Shown: positions 1 through 7,521 of the stretch, piece by piece
How positions within the stretch are numbered: position 1 is the first letter of the stretch
Layout of the letters: every line of letters starts with the position of its first letter
NCBI RefSeq assembly: GCF_026891095.1
Contig: NZ_JAPTNL010000004.1
Coordinates: 1-64,000 of the forward strand
Length of the DNA: 64,000 nt
From: Roseovarius salincola
GTDB lineage: Bacteria; Pseudomonadota; Alphaproteobacteria; Rhodobacterales; Rhodobacteraceae
Direction of reading: 5' to 3'
Translations under genes and position numbers: made by a program
The notes under the pieces: generated by a model
Told to the model about the DNA's origin: nothing
The model's input: only the letters and a program-made list of their open reading frames with translations
Database searches by the model: none

Positions 1-184
1 TGCGCCACGAAACTGAAACCGCATAATCTCAATCAAGGATGGGCCAGAGCCTCCAATCCGAAAACCGCTCAAGCGTCCCAAATTATCTGACGACGTACAA
101 TATATTCAGATACACCTCCTGCGCCAGGGTTCGCCTGAATATGAAAAACTCAACAACCAGATCGGAACATCAAGATGGGGTCCG

Positions 185-703
185 GTGGATCCTGAAAATC
201 CCCCTGTATCACTGACTCAGATAGAAGACGCGGAGCGCTATCTGAACGCAACTGCAGATGAGCCGCCCACTGTTTTCGGAGGACCGCGCCCTACATCAGA
301 GACGCGAACAGTCCGGAAAGCCCGCGACAGAGCGTTCCGCAACAAAGTGCTGGCGCAATATCAGTTCCGTTGTGCGTTCACAGGCCGCAGGTTTGTGTCT
401 CCATTATCCTGCAAGACCGTTGGCCTCGATGCAGCACATGTGATTCCGGTGCATGCAAATGGCTCGGATCACCCTGCAAACGGTCTTCCACTTACCAAAG
501 AGTTGCACTGGGCTTTTGACAGAGGGTTACTCGGAGTAAATACTGATCGGACCATTCTGGTGCCTGAGAGTGTCGCCGCTCTGGGTGGGAACGAGTTTTT
601 GAAGAACCTGAATGGTGTTGCCATTCGTGAGGCTGACAATCCTTCACTGAGAGTCCATGAGGAAGCTTTCAACTGGCACAGGCTGAACGTGCTTGTGAAT
701 TAA
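185..703 (+). CDS. HNH endonuclease (HNH_2 type), probably 5'-truncated or frameshifted
   Basis: A DNA-nicking or -cutting nuclease domain, as in restriction-like HNH proteins. An HNH_2-type core is visible: RCAFTG, then LDAAHVIPV (first His), HPANGLPL (Asn) and ELHWAFDRGLL (last His). The annotated start is a GTG with no ribosome binding site. The same frame stays open upstream to a TGA at 14-16 and reads like protein (for example DVQYIQIHLLRQGSPEYEKL) but has no ATG, GTG or TTG there. A second frame is open from position 1 to about 91. The gene therefore probably began left of the window and has lost its 5' part or suffered a frameshift. Base composition is lower in GC than the neighbours (29 of 60 in 481-540, against 41 of 60 in 2281-2340), which suggests acquisition by transfer. 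The target is unknown. Confidence 0.75.
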   Translation: MDPENPPVSLTQIEDAERYLNATADEPPTVFGGPRPTSETRTVRKARDRAFRNKVLAQYQFRCAFTGRRFVSPLSCKTVGLDAAHVIPVHANGSDHPANGLPLTKELHWAFDRGLLGVNTDRTILVPESVAALGGNEFLKNLNGVAIREADNPSLRVHEEAFNWHRLNVLVN

Positions 704-729
704 CAACATCAAAGACCCCCACAGCCATC

Positions 730-762
730 CGCACCGACGCGATACCGATATGATACCAACGC
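730..762. repeat. 11-bp direct repeats, cluster 1 (GATACCGACGC-like)
   Basis: Three consecutive 11-bp units lie in the gap after the HNH gene: 730-740 (cgcACCGACGC), 741-751 (GATACCGATAT) and 752-762 (GATACCAACGC). The same unit in the same 11-bp period recurs at 45847-45890 and 51314-51346. Eleven bases is close to one DNA turn, so every unit faces the same side of the helix. Function unknown. Confidence 0.7.
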
Positions 763-889
763 GGTGCAGATCGCGTTTTTCATTTCTTGCCAGATACTTG
801 CAAGCTCGGTGGCGGGATTTTCGCCGCCGTGATGTAAAAACTTTTCACATTCCCCCTTGCGAAACCGCCCGGCAATCCCGATCTTGGCA

Positions 890-908
890 ATGTGAAAGGC
901 ATTCACAT
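890..908. promoter_or_regulatory. Dyad ATGTGAA-N5-TTCACAT upstream of the DUF2852 gene
   Basis: A perfect 7-bp inverted repeat with a 5-bp spacer, 32 bases before the start at 941. A further half-site, TTCACAT, lies at 844-850; with flanking bases (843-851 against 889-897) it makes a second 9-bp inverted repeat. The arrangement looks like a binding site for a dimeric helix-turn-helix regulator. No regulator gene is adjacent. Confidence 0.5.
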
Positions 909-940
909 CAACACAACCGCAACCGAAAGGGACATCCTCA

Positions 941-1399
941 ATGAGTACCGCCACCTCTACCTCCTGCACCGCCGGGCGTGGCCCGCTCGGGTGGCTCGCC
1001 AGTGCCGAGGCCTGGCTTGACGACAAGGGGAAAGCCGCCTGGATCACCGTCATGGTGCTGGGTTTCATCTTCGTCTGGCCGGTTGGCCTGGCCCTTCTCG
1101 CATTCATGATCTGGAGTGGAAAATTGGCCTGCAAAGACAAGCACCTGAAACGCGGCCGCAGCGCGATGCGCGCCGGGCGCGGCACCGGCAATTCCGCCTT
1201 TGACGCCTATCGCGCCGACACGATCGCGCGGCTCGAACAGGAACAGGCGGATTTCGAATCCTTCCTTCAGCGCCTGCGCGATGCCCGTGACAAGGCCGAG
1301 TTCGACGAGTTCATGCAAGACCGCGCCCGCGCCGCCGCGCAGACCGGCGACAGCCCTGAAGCGGACGCAGACCCCGCCAGCCCCCGTGCCGGCGCCTGA
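941..1399 (+). CDS. DUF2852 family inner-membrane protein
   Basis: A 152-residue protein of unknown function that matches the DUF2852 family common in Rhodobacterales and Rhizobiales. One strong hydrophobic segment lies at about residues 33-58 (WITVMVLGFIFVWPVGLALL), followed by a basic stretch. A charged region with GNSAFDAYR, RLEQEQADFESFLQRL and DKAEFDEFMQDR then follows, likely helical and cytoplasmic. The last 25 residues are an acidic Pro/Ala tail. The start is supported by AAAGGGAC a few bases upstream. A dyad (890-908) precedes it and a strong hairpin (1412-1440) follows, so it is probably monocistronic. Confidence 0.8.
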   Translation: MSTATSTSCTAGRGPLGWLASAEAWLDDKGKAAWITVMVLGFIFVWPVGLALLAFMIWSGKLACKDKHLKRGRSAMRAGRGTGNSAFDAYRADTIARLEQEQADFESFLQRLRDARDKAEFDEFMQDRARAAAQTGDSPEADADPASPRAGA

Positions 1400-1411
1400 T
1401 CGTCACAATGC

Positions 1412-1440
1412 GCCCGGACCGGGGGTTTCCCGGACCGGGC
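1412..1440 (+). terminator. Hairpin after the DUF2852 gene
   Basis: Twelve-base arms (1412-1423 and 1429-1440) pair with one central A-A mismatch around a 5-base loop. There is no T-run, so it is either a GC-rich terminator or a transcript-stabilising hairpin. It lies between the stop at 1399 and the RDD gene start at 1463. Confidence 0.55.
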
Positions 1441-1462
1441 ACCGCCCTTATATGCAAAGCGC

Positions 1463-1912
1463 ATGAGCGAATATAACTGGCATATCCCCGACCCGGTCAC
1501 GCAGCCCGAATTCTACCGTGACATTCCCTCCAAGCGGCTTTTCGCATGGCTGGTGGATACGGTGCTGATCGTGCTGATCTGCCTGTTGATTCTGCCCTTC
1601 ACGGCCTTTACCGGGCTGCTCTTCTTTCCGTTCCTCATGCTCGTCGTGGGCTTTGCCTACCGCGTCGTCACCATCGCGCGCGGCTCGGCCACCTGGGGGA
1701 TGCGGCTGGTGGCGATCGAGTTCCGCCGCCTCGACGGCCAGCGCTTCGACCTCTCCCTGGCCTTTCTGCACACGCTCGCCTTCACCATATCCGTCGCGCT
1801 GCCCGTGCTTCAGGTGATCTCGATCGTGCTGATGCTGACCACCGGGCGCGCCCAGGGGCTTGGCGATCACGTCCTCGGCACCGTCGCCCTGAACCGCCGC
1901 GCCATGACCTGA
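1463..1912 (+). CDS. RDD family membrane protein
   Basis: A 149-residue integral membrane protein of the RDD family, whose members are of mostly unknown function, some linked to ion or metabolite transport. The family residues are visible: Arg25 in [11 protein letters not shown], Asp32, and the late Asp in GLGDHVLGT (about residue 135). Three hydrophobic segments lie at about 29-47, 50-68 and 101-126. The conserved WGMRLV block sits between the second and third. No Shine-Dalgarno sequence precedes the ATG, but TATATG at 1449-1454 could be a -10 box giving a near-leaderless message. The bpt gene follows 80 bases later on the same strand. Confidence 0.85.
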   Translation: MSEYNWHIPDPVTQPEFYRDIPSKRLFAWLVDTVLIVLICLLILPFTAFTGLLFFPFLMLVVGFAYRVVTIARGSATWGMRLVAIEFRRLDGQRFDLSLAFLHTLAFTISVALPVLQVISIVLMLTTGRAQGLGDHVLGTVALNRRAMT

Positions 1913-1992
1913 CGGCGCAGGCATTGAGCACTTGGCGCGCCCGCCCAAGATTGCTACGCTGGGCGCAACAAAGACAAGACGGTCCTTCCCTC

Positions 1993-2823
1993 ATGCGCCA
2001 CACGCTGCCCATCGCGCCCCAATTCTACGTGACGGCCCCGCAGAGCTGTCCCTATCTCGACGGCAGAAAAGAGCGCAAGCTGTTCACCGCCCTTCAGGGC
2101 GAAGGCGCGCAGCGGCTCAATGACAGCCTCTCCAAACAGGGCTTCCGCCGCTCGCAGAATGTGCTCTACCGTCCGGCCTGCGCGGAATGCTCGGCCTGTC
2201 TCTCGGCGCGCATAAATATCGACGATTTCACGATGACCCGCAGCCAGCGCAAGACGCTCAAGCGCAATGCCGGGCTTGAACGGCGCGCCACCTCGCCCTG
2301 GGCGACCGAGGAACAATACGCGCTGTTTCGCCGCTATCTCGAACATCGCCACGCCGATGGCGGCATGGCCGACATGGACACGTTCGAATTCGCCGCCATG
2401 ATCGAGGAAACCCCGATCCGCACCCGCGTCGTCGAATATACCGATTGCGAGACCGGCGATCTGGTGGCGGTGTGCCTGACGGACGTGCTCGATGACGGGG
2501 TCAGCATGGTCTATTCCTTCTACGACCCCGACCGGCCGCGCGATTCCCTTGGCACCTATATCATTCTCGACCATATCGAGATCGCCCGCGAAAACCGCCT
2601 GCCCCATGTTTACCTGGGCTATTGGGTGCCCGGCAGCGCCAAGATGGGCTACAAGGCCGCCTTTTCGGGGCTTGAGGTCTATGTGAACGGCGGCTGGGAA
2701 AAGAAGCGCGACAGCAGCGCATACAGCGCGCAGCTTCATCCCCTGTCGAACGATCCCATTTCCGAACAGGTCGCCAATATCGCCCTGCCCGATGGCCGCC
2801 CGCTCAGCCCCCGCAAACCCTGA
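1993..2823 (+). CDS. bpt: Aspartate/glutamate leucyltransferase (aminoacyl-tRNA-protein transferase)
   Basis: Transfers an amino acid (leucine in the characterised Bpt enzymes, arginine in the related ATE) from charged tRNA to acidic N-termini, marking proteins for the ClpS/ClpAP N-end-rule pathway in the cytoplasm. The N-terminal domain has the expected cysteines: Cys19 in SCPYL, then Cys63, Cys66 and Cys69 in PACAECSAC. The C-terminal GNAT-like domain includes [20 protein letters not shown] and [15 protein letters not shown]. Length is 276 residues, about 250-280 being normal. The frame is open further upstream, but the protein similarity begins at this ATG. Substrate specificity cannot be told from sequence alone. 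Confidence 0.9.
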   Translation: MRHTLPIAPQFYVTAPQSCPYLDGRKERKLFTALQGEGAQRLNDSLSKQGFRRSQNVLYRPACAECSACLSARINIDDFTMTRSQRKTLKRNAGLERRATSPWATEEQYALFRRYLEHRHADGGMADMDTFEFAAMIEETPIRTRVVEYTDCETGDLVAVCLTDVLDDGVSMVYSFYDPDRPRDSLGTYIILDHIEIARENRLPHVYLGYWVPGSAKMGYKAAFSGLEVYVNGGWEKKRDSSAYSAQLHPLSNDPISEQVANIALPDGRPLSPRKP

Positions 2824-2841
2824 CGCCTCGGCCTGACGCGG

Positions 2842-4215
2842 CTATCTTTCCCGCCGCGCCATGCCCGCCAGAACGACCGCGAATCCCACCGCCAGAACCA
2901 CGACGCAGATGATCAGAAGCTGCTCGTATTTGTGCCCGTCGGGCAGGATCGCGCGCATCACAGCGCTTTCGCGTGCGAAATAGCCAAGCGCCCCCAGCAT
3001 CGCCACGCCGAAACTTGCGCCATAGGCCCAGCGCGCCACCGGCCGCCCCATGAACAGCCCGACCACCAGAACCGGCGTCAGGAACATGCTGGCGGTGCCG
3101 CTCACCGCCACCGCATCGAACAGCGTCTGGTTGCCCCAAAGCGTCAGCACCGCGCCCAGCGCCATGAACACCACCATCGCCAGCCGTCCCCCGGCCAGGC
3201 TGCGCGGCGCCAGACGCAGCTCGTCCACCACCAGCCGCGCCGCCGAGGCCAGCGCCGAATCAAGCGTGCTGAGCGCGCTGATCAGCAGCGACACCATCAG
3301 CGCCCCGAACAGCCAGGGCGGAAACATCCCCGCCCATGTGCCCAAGAGCTCGCCCTCATATTCCGCCCCCAGCAGCCCCGCCTGGACCCCGAAAAGGCCG
3401 AAGGCGATGATGCACAGGGTCGAAATCCAGAACGCATGGCGAAACGCCGCCCGTGTCACCGACCGCTCGGCGATGAACCCGCGATCCATCATCACCGGGT
3501 CATGCACCGGGTACGAGAACACCTGCAGGAACGCCACCAGCAGCAACACCTGCCCGTTCCAGGCGCCGCTGGTGCCCGGCGCGCTCAGCACCGCGCCAAA
3601 CTCGAAACCGGGGCTGGCCAGCAGGGCGACAAAGGCGGCGGCGAAAACCGCAAGGAAGATCAGCATCTGCAACACATCCGTGCGCAGCGATGCGCTGAGC
3701 CCGCCCCAGGCGCTGTAGGCCAGCCCCAAAAGCGCGACCACCAGGATCGCAGCACCACCCGCCGCCGGCATACCCGGCAGCACCGCGCCGAATATCAGCC
3801 CCACCACCAGCAGGTTGGCGAAAACCTCCGATAGCAGCCGCAGTGCGACGACAAGGTTGTAACACCCCACCCCCGCCGCGCCGAACCGCGCCACCAGCCA
3901 ATCCTGCACCGATCCCGCGCCGCTGGCGCGCAGCCGGTCCACGATCAGCCCCCCGGTCAGGAACGAGCCGTAATAACCCGCATAGGCCAGCACACCCCAG
4001 ATCCCATAGAAATATCCAAGGATCGCCGCATTCATCAGGGAACGTGCGAAAATCCATGTGGTCACCTGGCTCAGCACCAGCACCCAAAACCCCGGCGCAC
4101 GCCCATGCGCATCGGCGCCGCCAAAGAACCCCGCGACACTGGCGCGACGCGGCGCCACCGCAAGACTGGCAAGGATCACAAGGCCGAACACGGCCATCAG
4201 CGTCACGGGATGCAT
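2842..4215 (-). CDS. Sodium:solute symporter (SSS/SLC5) family protein
   Basis: A 457-residue polytopic membrane protein with the LeuT-like layout of sodium-coupled solute symporters. About 12-13 hydrophobic segments are visible. GYYGSFLTGGLIVDRLR is near residue 80-95, and the Ser/Thr-rich Na-site-like stretch SLLISALSTLDSALASAARL is near 310-330. The N-terminus (MHPVTLMAVFGLVILASL) is a membrane segment rather than a cleaved signal. AAAGGAAAT precedes the ATG. It converges with bpt, only 18 bases separating the stops. The substrate is unknown and the neighbours give no clue. Confidence 0.8.
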   Translation of the reverse strand: MHPVTLMAVFGLVILASLAVAPRRASVAGFFGGADAHGRAPGFWVLVLSQVTTWIFARSLMNAAILGYFYGIWGVLAYAGYYGSFLTGGLIVDRLRASGAGSVQDWLVARFGAAGVGCYNLVVALRLLSEVFANLLVVGLIFGAVLPGMPAAGGAAILVVALLGLAYSAWGGLSASLRTDVLQMLIFLAVFAAAFVALLASPGFEFGAVLSAPGTSGAWNGQVLLLVAFLQVFSYPVHDPVMMDRGFIAERSVTRAAFRHAFWISTLCIIAFGLFGVQAGLLGAEYEGELLGTWAGMFPPWLFGALMVSLLISALSTLDSALASAARLVVDELRLAPRSLAGGRLAMVVFMALGAVLTLWGNQTLFDAVAVSGTASMFLTPVLVVGLFMGRPVARWAYGASFGVAMLGALGYFARESAVMRAILPDGHKYEQLLIICVVVLAVGFAVVLAGMARRER

Positions 4216-4311
4216 GGGAATTTCCTTTGCAATGCGGGATCACACAAGCCCAGCCATAGCCCGCCGCCAACTTCCCGCACCAGCCCGCCGCGCCCCTCTC
4301 CACGCGAACGT

Positions 4312-4377
4312 GATCCGGCGCGAGCGTCCGGCGCTCAGGCCGCAGGCCGCAGGCCGCAGGCTCAGGAGCGCCGGATC
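4312..4377. repeat. CAGGCCG tandem repeat inside competing inverted repeats
   Basis: CAGGCCG occurs three times in tandem (4336-4356) plus a partial copy. The right arm GAGCGCCGGA (4366-4375) pairs perfectly with 4327-4336, while GCGCCGGATC (4368-4377) pairs perfectly with GATCCGGCGC at 4312-4321. Two 10-bp left arms therefore compete for one right arm, which includes the last codons of the LysE gene. It probably ends that transcript. Confidence 0.55.
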
Positions 4378-4988
4378 GCAGCGGTCGCAACACCCATCGC
4401 CACAAGGGCACCGCCGCCAAGCCGGGTCAGGAATGGCAGCACCTGGGGGCGCGCAATCTTCTGGCGCAGCTTGTCCGCCAGAATCGCATAGCCAAGCGCG
4501 TTGATCGCCGCGAAGCCGACGAAGGTCGCGACAAGCACCCCGAATTGCGGTGCCAGGGCCGCATTCGTGTTGATGAACTGCGGCACGAAGGCGATGAAGA
4601 ATACGATAGACTTGGGATTGAGCGCCGTTACCGCGGCGGAATGCGCAAAGACTGTCCCGGGCATCGCTGCCGGGGCATCATCCAGAACGCCCAGCGAAGC
4701 GGCAGGAGCGCTGCGAAACAGCTTGATGCCAAGGTAGACAAGGTAGATTGCTCCAACCCATTTTAGCACAAGGAAAAGCTTGGCCGACGCCAGAACCAGG
4801 GCTCCCAGCCCCGCCAGGGATGCCGACATGGCAATCAGATCGCCCAGTGCGACACCCGCGACCGTCGCCAGCGCGACCCGCCGCCCCTGGCTGATGGCAT
4901 AGCTCAGGACCAGAAGAACGGTCGGCCCCGGAATGAGAAGAAGGGCAATCGAAGCCGACGCGAATGCAAGCCAGACATGAAGTTCCAT
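4362..4988 (-). CDS. LysE/RhtB family amino-acid exporter
   Basis: A 208-residue inner-membrane exporter of the LysE/RhtB superfamily, which expels amino acids such as threonine, homoserine or lysine. The family signature PGPTVLLVLSYAISQGRR lies at about 20-37. It is followed by the expected six hydrophobic segments and the TALNPKSIVFFIAFVPQFI block. The ATG at 4988 is preceded by GGGAGG at a good distance; a longer open frame upstream belongs to another reading and is not supported. The protein ends inside an inverted-repeat structure (4312-4377). Substrate unknown. Confidence 0.88.
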   Translation of the reverse strand: MELHVWLAFASASIALLLIPGPTVLLVLSYAISQGRRVALATVAGVALGDLIAMSASLAGLGALVLASAKLFLVLKWVGAIYLVYLGIKLFRSAPAASLGVLDDAPAAMPGTVFAHSAAVTALNPKSIVFFIAFVPQFINTNAALAPQFGVLVATFVGFAAINALGYAILADKLRQKIARPQVLPFLTRLGGGALVAMGVATAAIRRS

Positions 4989-5086
4989 CAAATGAGCCTC
5001 CCGGTCAGTGATCTTGCGCCGGTCCAGTGACGGTTTGCCCGACTTGCAAAGCCCCTCCGGCCCCGATCGTTCCGCCGGATGCCCCC

Positions 5087-5866
5087 CTAAAGCGTGGCGT
5101 TCACCGCGCCGCCATCCAGCAGGATGTTCTGCCCGATGATGAAGCCGGAATGCTGGCTGCACAGGAATGCGCAGGCGGCGCCGAATTCCTCCTTGGTGCC
5201 ATAGCGCCCCGCCGGGATGGTGGCGCAGCGCTTCGCCTTGGCCTCCGCCATCGACACGCCCTCCTTGTCGGCGACACCCTTGTCCAGCGCCTCGGCGCGG
5301 TCGGTGGCGTGGATGCCGGGCAACAGGTTGTTGATCGTCACCCCCTTGCCCGCCACCTGGCGCGACGTGCCCGCCACATAGCCGGTCAGCCCCGCGCGCG
5401 CCGAATTCGACAGGCCCAGCACCGCGATCGGCGCCTTCACCGATTGCGAGGTGATATTCACCACCCGGCCCCAGCCGCGCTCCATCATGCCCGGCACCAG
5501 CGCCTTGATCAGCGCGATCGGGGTCAGCATGTTGGCATCGAGCGCCTTGATGAAATCGTCGCGCTCCCAGTCCGTCCACATGCCCGGCGGCGGCCCGCCG
5601 GCATTGTTGACAAGGATATCAACCTCGCCCGCCGCCTTCAGCAGCTCGGCCTGTCCCTCGGCGCTGGTCACGTCGCAGGCGACCGTCGTGACATTCACGC
5701 CGAAATCGTCGCGGATCGCCTGTGCCGACGCCTCCAGCGCCTCGGCGCCGCGCGCGTTCATCACCAGATCGACGCCCGCCTCGGCCAGTGCCCGTGCACA
5801 GCCCAGCCCCAGCCCCTTCGAGGATGCGCAGACCAATGCGCGCTTGCCCTTGATACCCAGATCCAT
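5087..5866 (-). CDS. SDR family protein lacking the usual catalytic Tyr/Lys
   Basis: A 259-residue short-chain dehydrogenase/reductase fold protein. The nucleotide-binding loop is unusual (CASSKGLGLGCA instead of TGxxxGIG), but NNAG is intact (VNNAGGPP). Where the active-site YxxxK should stand, the sequence reads LSNSARAGL, so Tyr is Ser and Lys is Arg. This matches a known SDR subgroup described as having an imperfect motif and tetrad (similar to cd05344). The C-terminus (QNILLDGGAVNATL) is normal. GGGAGG precedes the ATG at 5866. Whether it is an active oxidoreductase is open. Confidence 0.85.
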   Translation of the reverse strand: MDLGIKGKRALVCASSKGLGLGCARALAEAGVDLVMNARGAEALEASAQAIRDDFGVNVTTVACDVTSAEGQAELLKAAGEVDILVNNAGGPPPGMWTDWERDDFIKALDANMLTPIALIKALVPGMMERGWGRVVNITSQSVKAPIAVLGLSNSARAGLTGYVAGTSRQVAGKGVTINNLLPGIHATDRAEALDKGVADKEGVSMAEAKAKRCATIPAGRYGTKEEFGAACAFLCSQHSGFIIGQNILLDGGAVNATL

Positions 5867-5950
5867 GTTCGGCCTCCCTTTGATGCCTGTTCGCCAATTG
5901 CCCCTGCATATCACCCGGTCGCCCGAAGATGCCAGAGCAACGCGCCGCCG

Positions 5951-5979
5951 TTGACCACGCCCCCTCGCGCGCCTAGTGT
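5951..5979 (+). promoter_or_regulatory. Candidate sigma-70 promoter of the Hint-domain gene
   Basis: TTGACC (5951-5956), a 17-base spacer and TAGTGT (5974-5979). Transcription would start near 5986, seven bases before the first in-frame ATG and 58 before an alternative one at 6044. Read by eye only. Confidence 0.45.
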
Positions 5980-5992
5980 GACGCGATTAACC

Positions 5993-7069
5993 ATGCATGC
6001 GCTCTTTGGTGATCCGGTCTGGCACCTGCGCGGCTTGACGAGTATGACTTTTACGATGACCCAGGACGCCGCGAAACCCGCACAATCGATTCCCGTATTC
6101 CGGGCCACCGACTTCAGGGTGGTCAATGGCGCGAATCTGGGCGACCCCATCTCTTTCGCGGGCGATCTTGAACTCGACGACACCTACGAGCTTGGCAAAT
6201 CGGCCGCCCGGCACCGGATTTCCGTCCATGCCGACGAATCCGGGCGCTTCACCATCGCGCCCGACACCTCGATCGGCAGCCCCGGCGCGGCGCTGCATCT
6301 CGATTGCGTTGCGACATTCATGTCCACCTCCGGTCAGACCACCGAAATCCTCGTGCTGGTCGAAACCGACGCTCAGGGCAACGCCGCCGATGTCTATGCC
6401 CTGCCGCTGGCGCCGCTCGAGCCGCGCATCGGCTACGCGCTTGTGGGCGTCGACACCGAGAACCCCGACCGCAAATTCGCCGAAGTCGCCTGCGTCGCCT
6501 TTTCGCGCGGAACGCATATCACCATGGCCTCGGGCGCGCAGACCCCGATCGAGCAGCTTCGCGTCGGCGACATGATCCTGACGCGCGACGAAGGCCCCCA
6601 GCAGGTGCGCTGGATCGGCCAGTCGACAGTGCGCGCCGTGGGCGAATTCGCACCGATCCGCATCAAGGCGGGCACGCTGCACAATGAAAACGATCTGCTG
6701 GTCAGTCCCGACCACCGGCTGTTCATCTATCAGCGCTCGGATGCGCTTGGCGCGGGGCGGGCCGAATTGCTGGTGCGCGCGCGTTACCTCGTCAACGGCG
6801 ACAGCGTGCAGCGCCAGGATGGCGGCTTCGTCGATTACTTCCAGCTTCTCTTCGACAGCCACCAGATCATCTATGCCGAAGGCATCGCCGCCGAGACCCT
6901 GCTGGTCGACACCCGCACCCGCCCCGCACTCCCCGAAGAGCTGCGCGAGGCGCTGGCCCAGTCACTCTCGGGCCATGGCAACAGCGCGCATCTGGATTTC
7001 GAGGTCAGCGAGAAACTTCTCGATCATCCCGACGCCGCCGCGATCCTGCGCCGCGCCTCGACCCGCTAG
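5993..7069 (+). CDS. Hint-domain (Hint_2) protein
   Basis: A 358-residue protein whose second half is a Hint_2 (hedgehog/intein-like) domain. It contains SRGTHITMASGAQTPIEQL, then VGDMILTRDEGPQQVRWIG and VSPDHRLFIYQ with the conserved HR. The first 160 residues resemble the N-terminal part of other Rhodobacteraceae Hint proteins (ATDFRVVNGANLGDPI) and look beta-rich. Aligned on Phe-x-x-Gly-Thr, the position of the catalytic Cys is Ala (AFSRGT); a Cys lies two residues earlier (ACVAF). Autoprocessing is therefore doubtful. The start could be 5993 or 6044 (MTFTMTQD); neither has a good Shine-Dalgarno sequence. No signal peptide is evident. Confidence 0.78.
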   Translation: MHALFGDPVWHLRGLTSMTFTMTQDAAKPAQSIPVFRATDFRVVNGANLGDPISFAGDLELDDTYELGKSAARHRISVHADESGRFTIAPDTSIGSPGAALHLDCVATFMSTSGQTTEILVLVETDAQGNAADVYALPLAPLEPRIGYALVGVDTENPDRKFAEVACVAFSRGTHITMASGAQTPIEQLRVGDMILTRDEGPQQVRWIGQSTVRAVGEFAPIRIKAGTLHNENDLLVSPDHRLFIYQRSDALGAGRAELLVRARYLVNGDSVQRQDGGFVDYFQLLFDSHQIIYAEGIAAETLLVDTRTRPALPEELREALAQSLSGHGNSAHLDFEVSEKLLDHPDAAAILRRASTR

Positions 7070-7521
7070 TCTTCACCACTTGGCAAAAGGTTCGCGGTTT
7101 GCCCTGCAATCGCCACCGGTTGCATGGAGGAAAGCCTGAGCGTCGGCAATGCGGACGAAGCGGAAATTGCAATAGACGCGCGTCGGCGGGCCGCGGTGCG
7201 GCGATCCAACGATTGGTCAATGGCCCTTTATCCCTGCCAAATCCGCAAAATCTTTGACTGCGGCACCCAGCTTTGCCAAATCGCCGTGCCGGGGGCGGCC
7301 CGGCGATGCGCGGCGGCCTTCGGCCTTGAGTCCGCGCAGGACCTTCGGGATCTAATGTCACAAGAGGGCTCCAAGCCGGCATCTTTCCGTTTCGCTCAAG
7401 GATGGTGGAAAATGTCCGCTACTCTGCATCCATCGGGTATCTTATGTCAGGTGCCAAACACCAGGATGCGGGCCGCACAGGCATGTTGCACCGCCCCGCG
7501 CGCGCCTCTATATGCGCCATC
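7070..7521. other. 450-base intergenic region before prfC
   Basis: No convincing gene is seen. Open frames on both strands here have no recognisable protein features. The 9-mer TGCCAAATC occurs twice (7235-7243 and 7274-7282) and there is a GGCCTTCGGCC hairpin near 7314-7324. The right end carries the prfC promoter (7486-7514). The length leaves room for a small RNA, but no known family is recognised. Confidence 0.4.
7486..7514 (+). promoter_or_regulatory. Candidate sigma-70 promoter of prfC (leaderless)
   Basis: TTGCAC (7486-7491), a 17-base spacer and TATATG (7509-7514). The ATG at 7522 lies seven bases after the -10 box, so the first transcribed base would be at or next to the start codon. 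No Shine-Dalgarno sequence is present, which fits a leaderless message. Confidence 0.55.

Noticed and set aside
1546-1992. Upstream extension of the bpt reading frame over the RDD gene
   Set aside because: The extension is Arg/Pro-rich and overlaps the RDD gene; Bpt similarity starts at 1993.
4989-5579. Upstream extension of the LysE gene frame on the minus strand
   Set aside because: Overlaps the SDR gene on the same strand in another frame; a good ribosome site fixes the LysE start at 4988.
5027-5992. Upstream 5' extension of the Hint gene reading frame across the SDR gene
   Set aside because: It runs antisense through the SDR coding region and shows no similarity to Hint proteins; the family-like sequence begins after about 5993.
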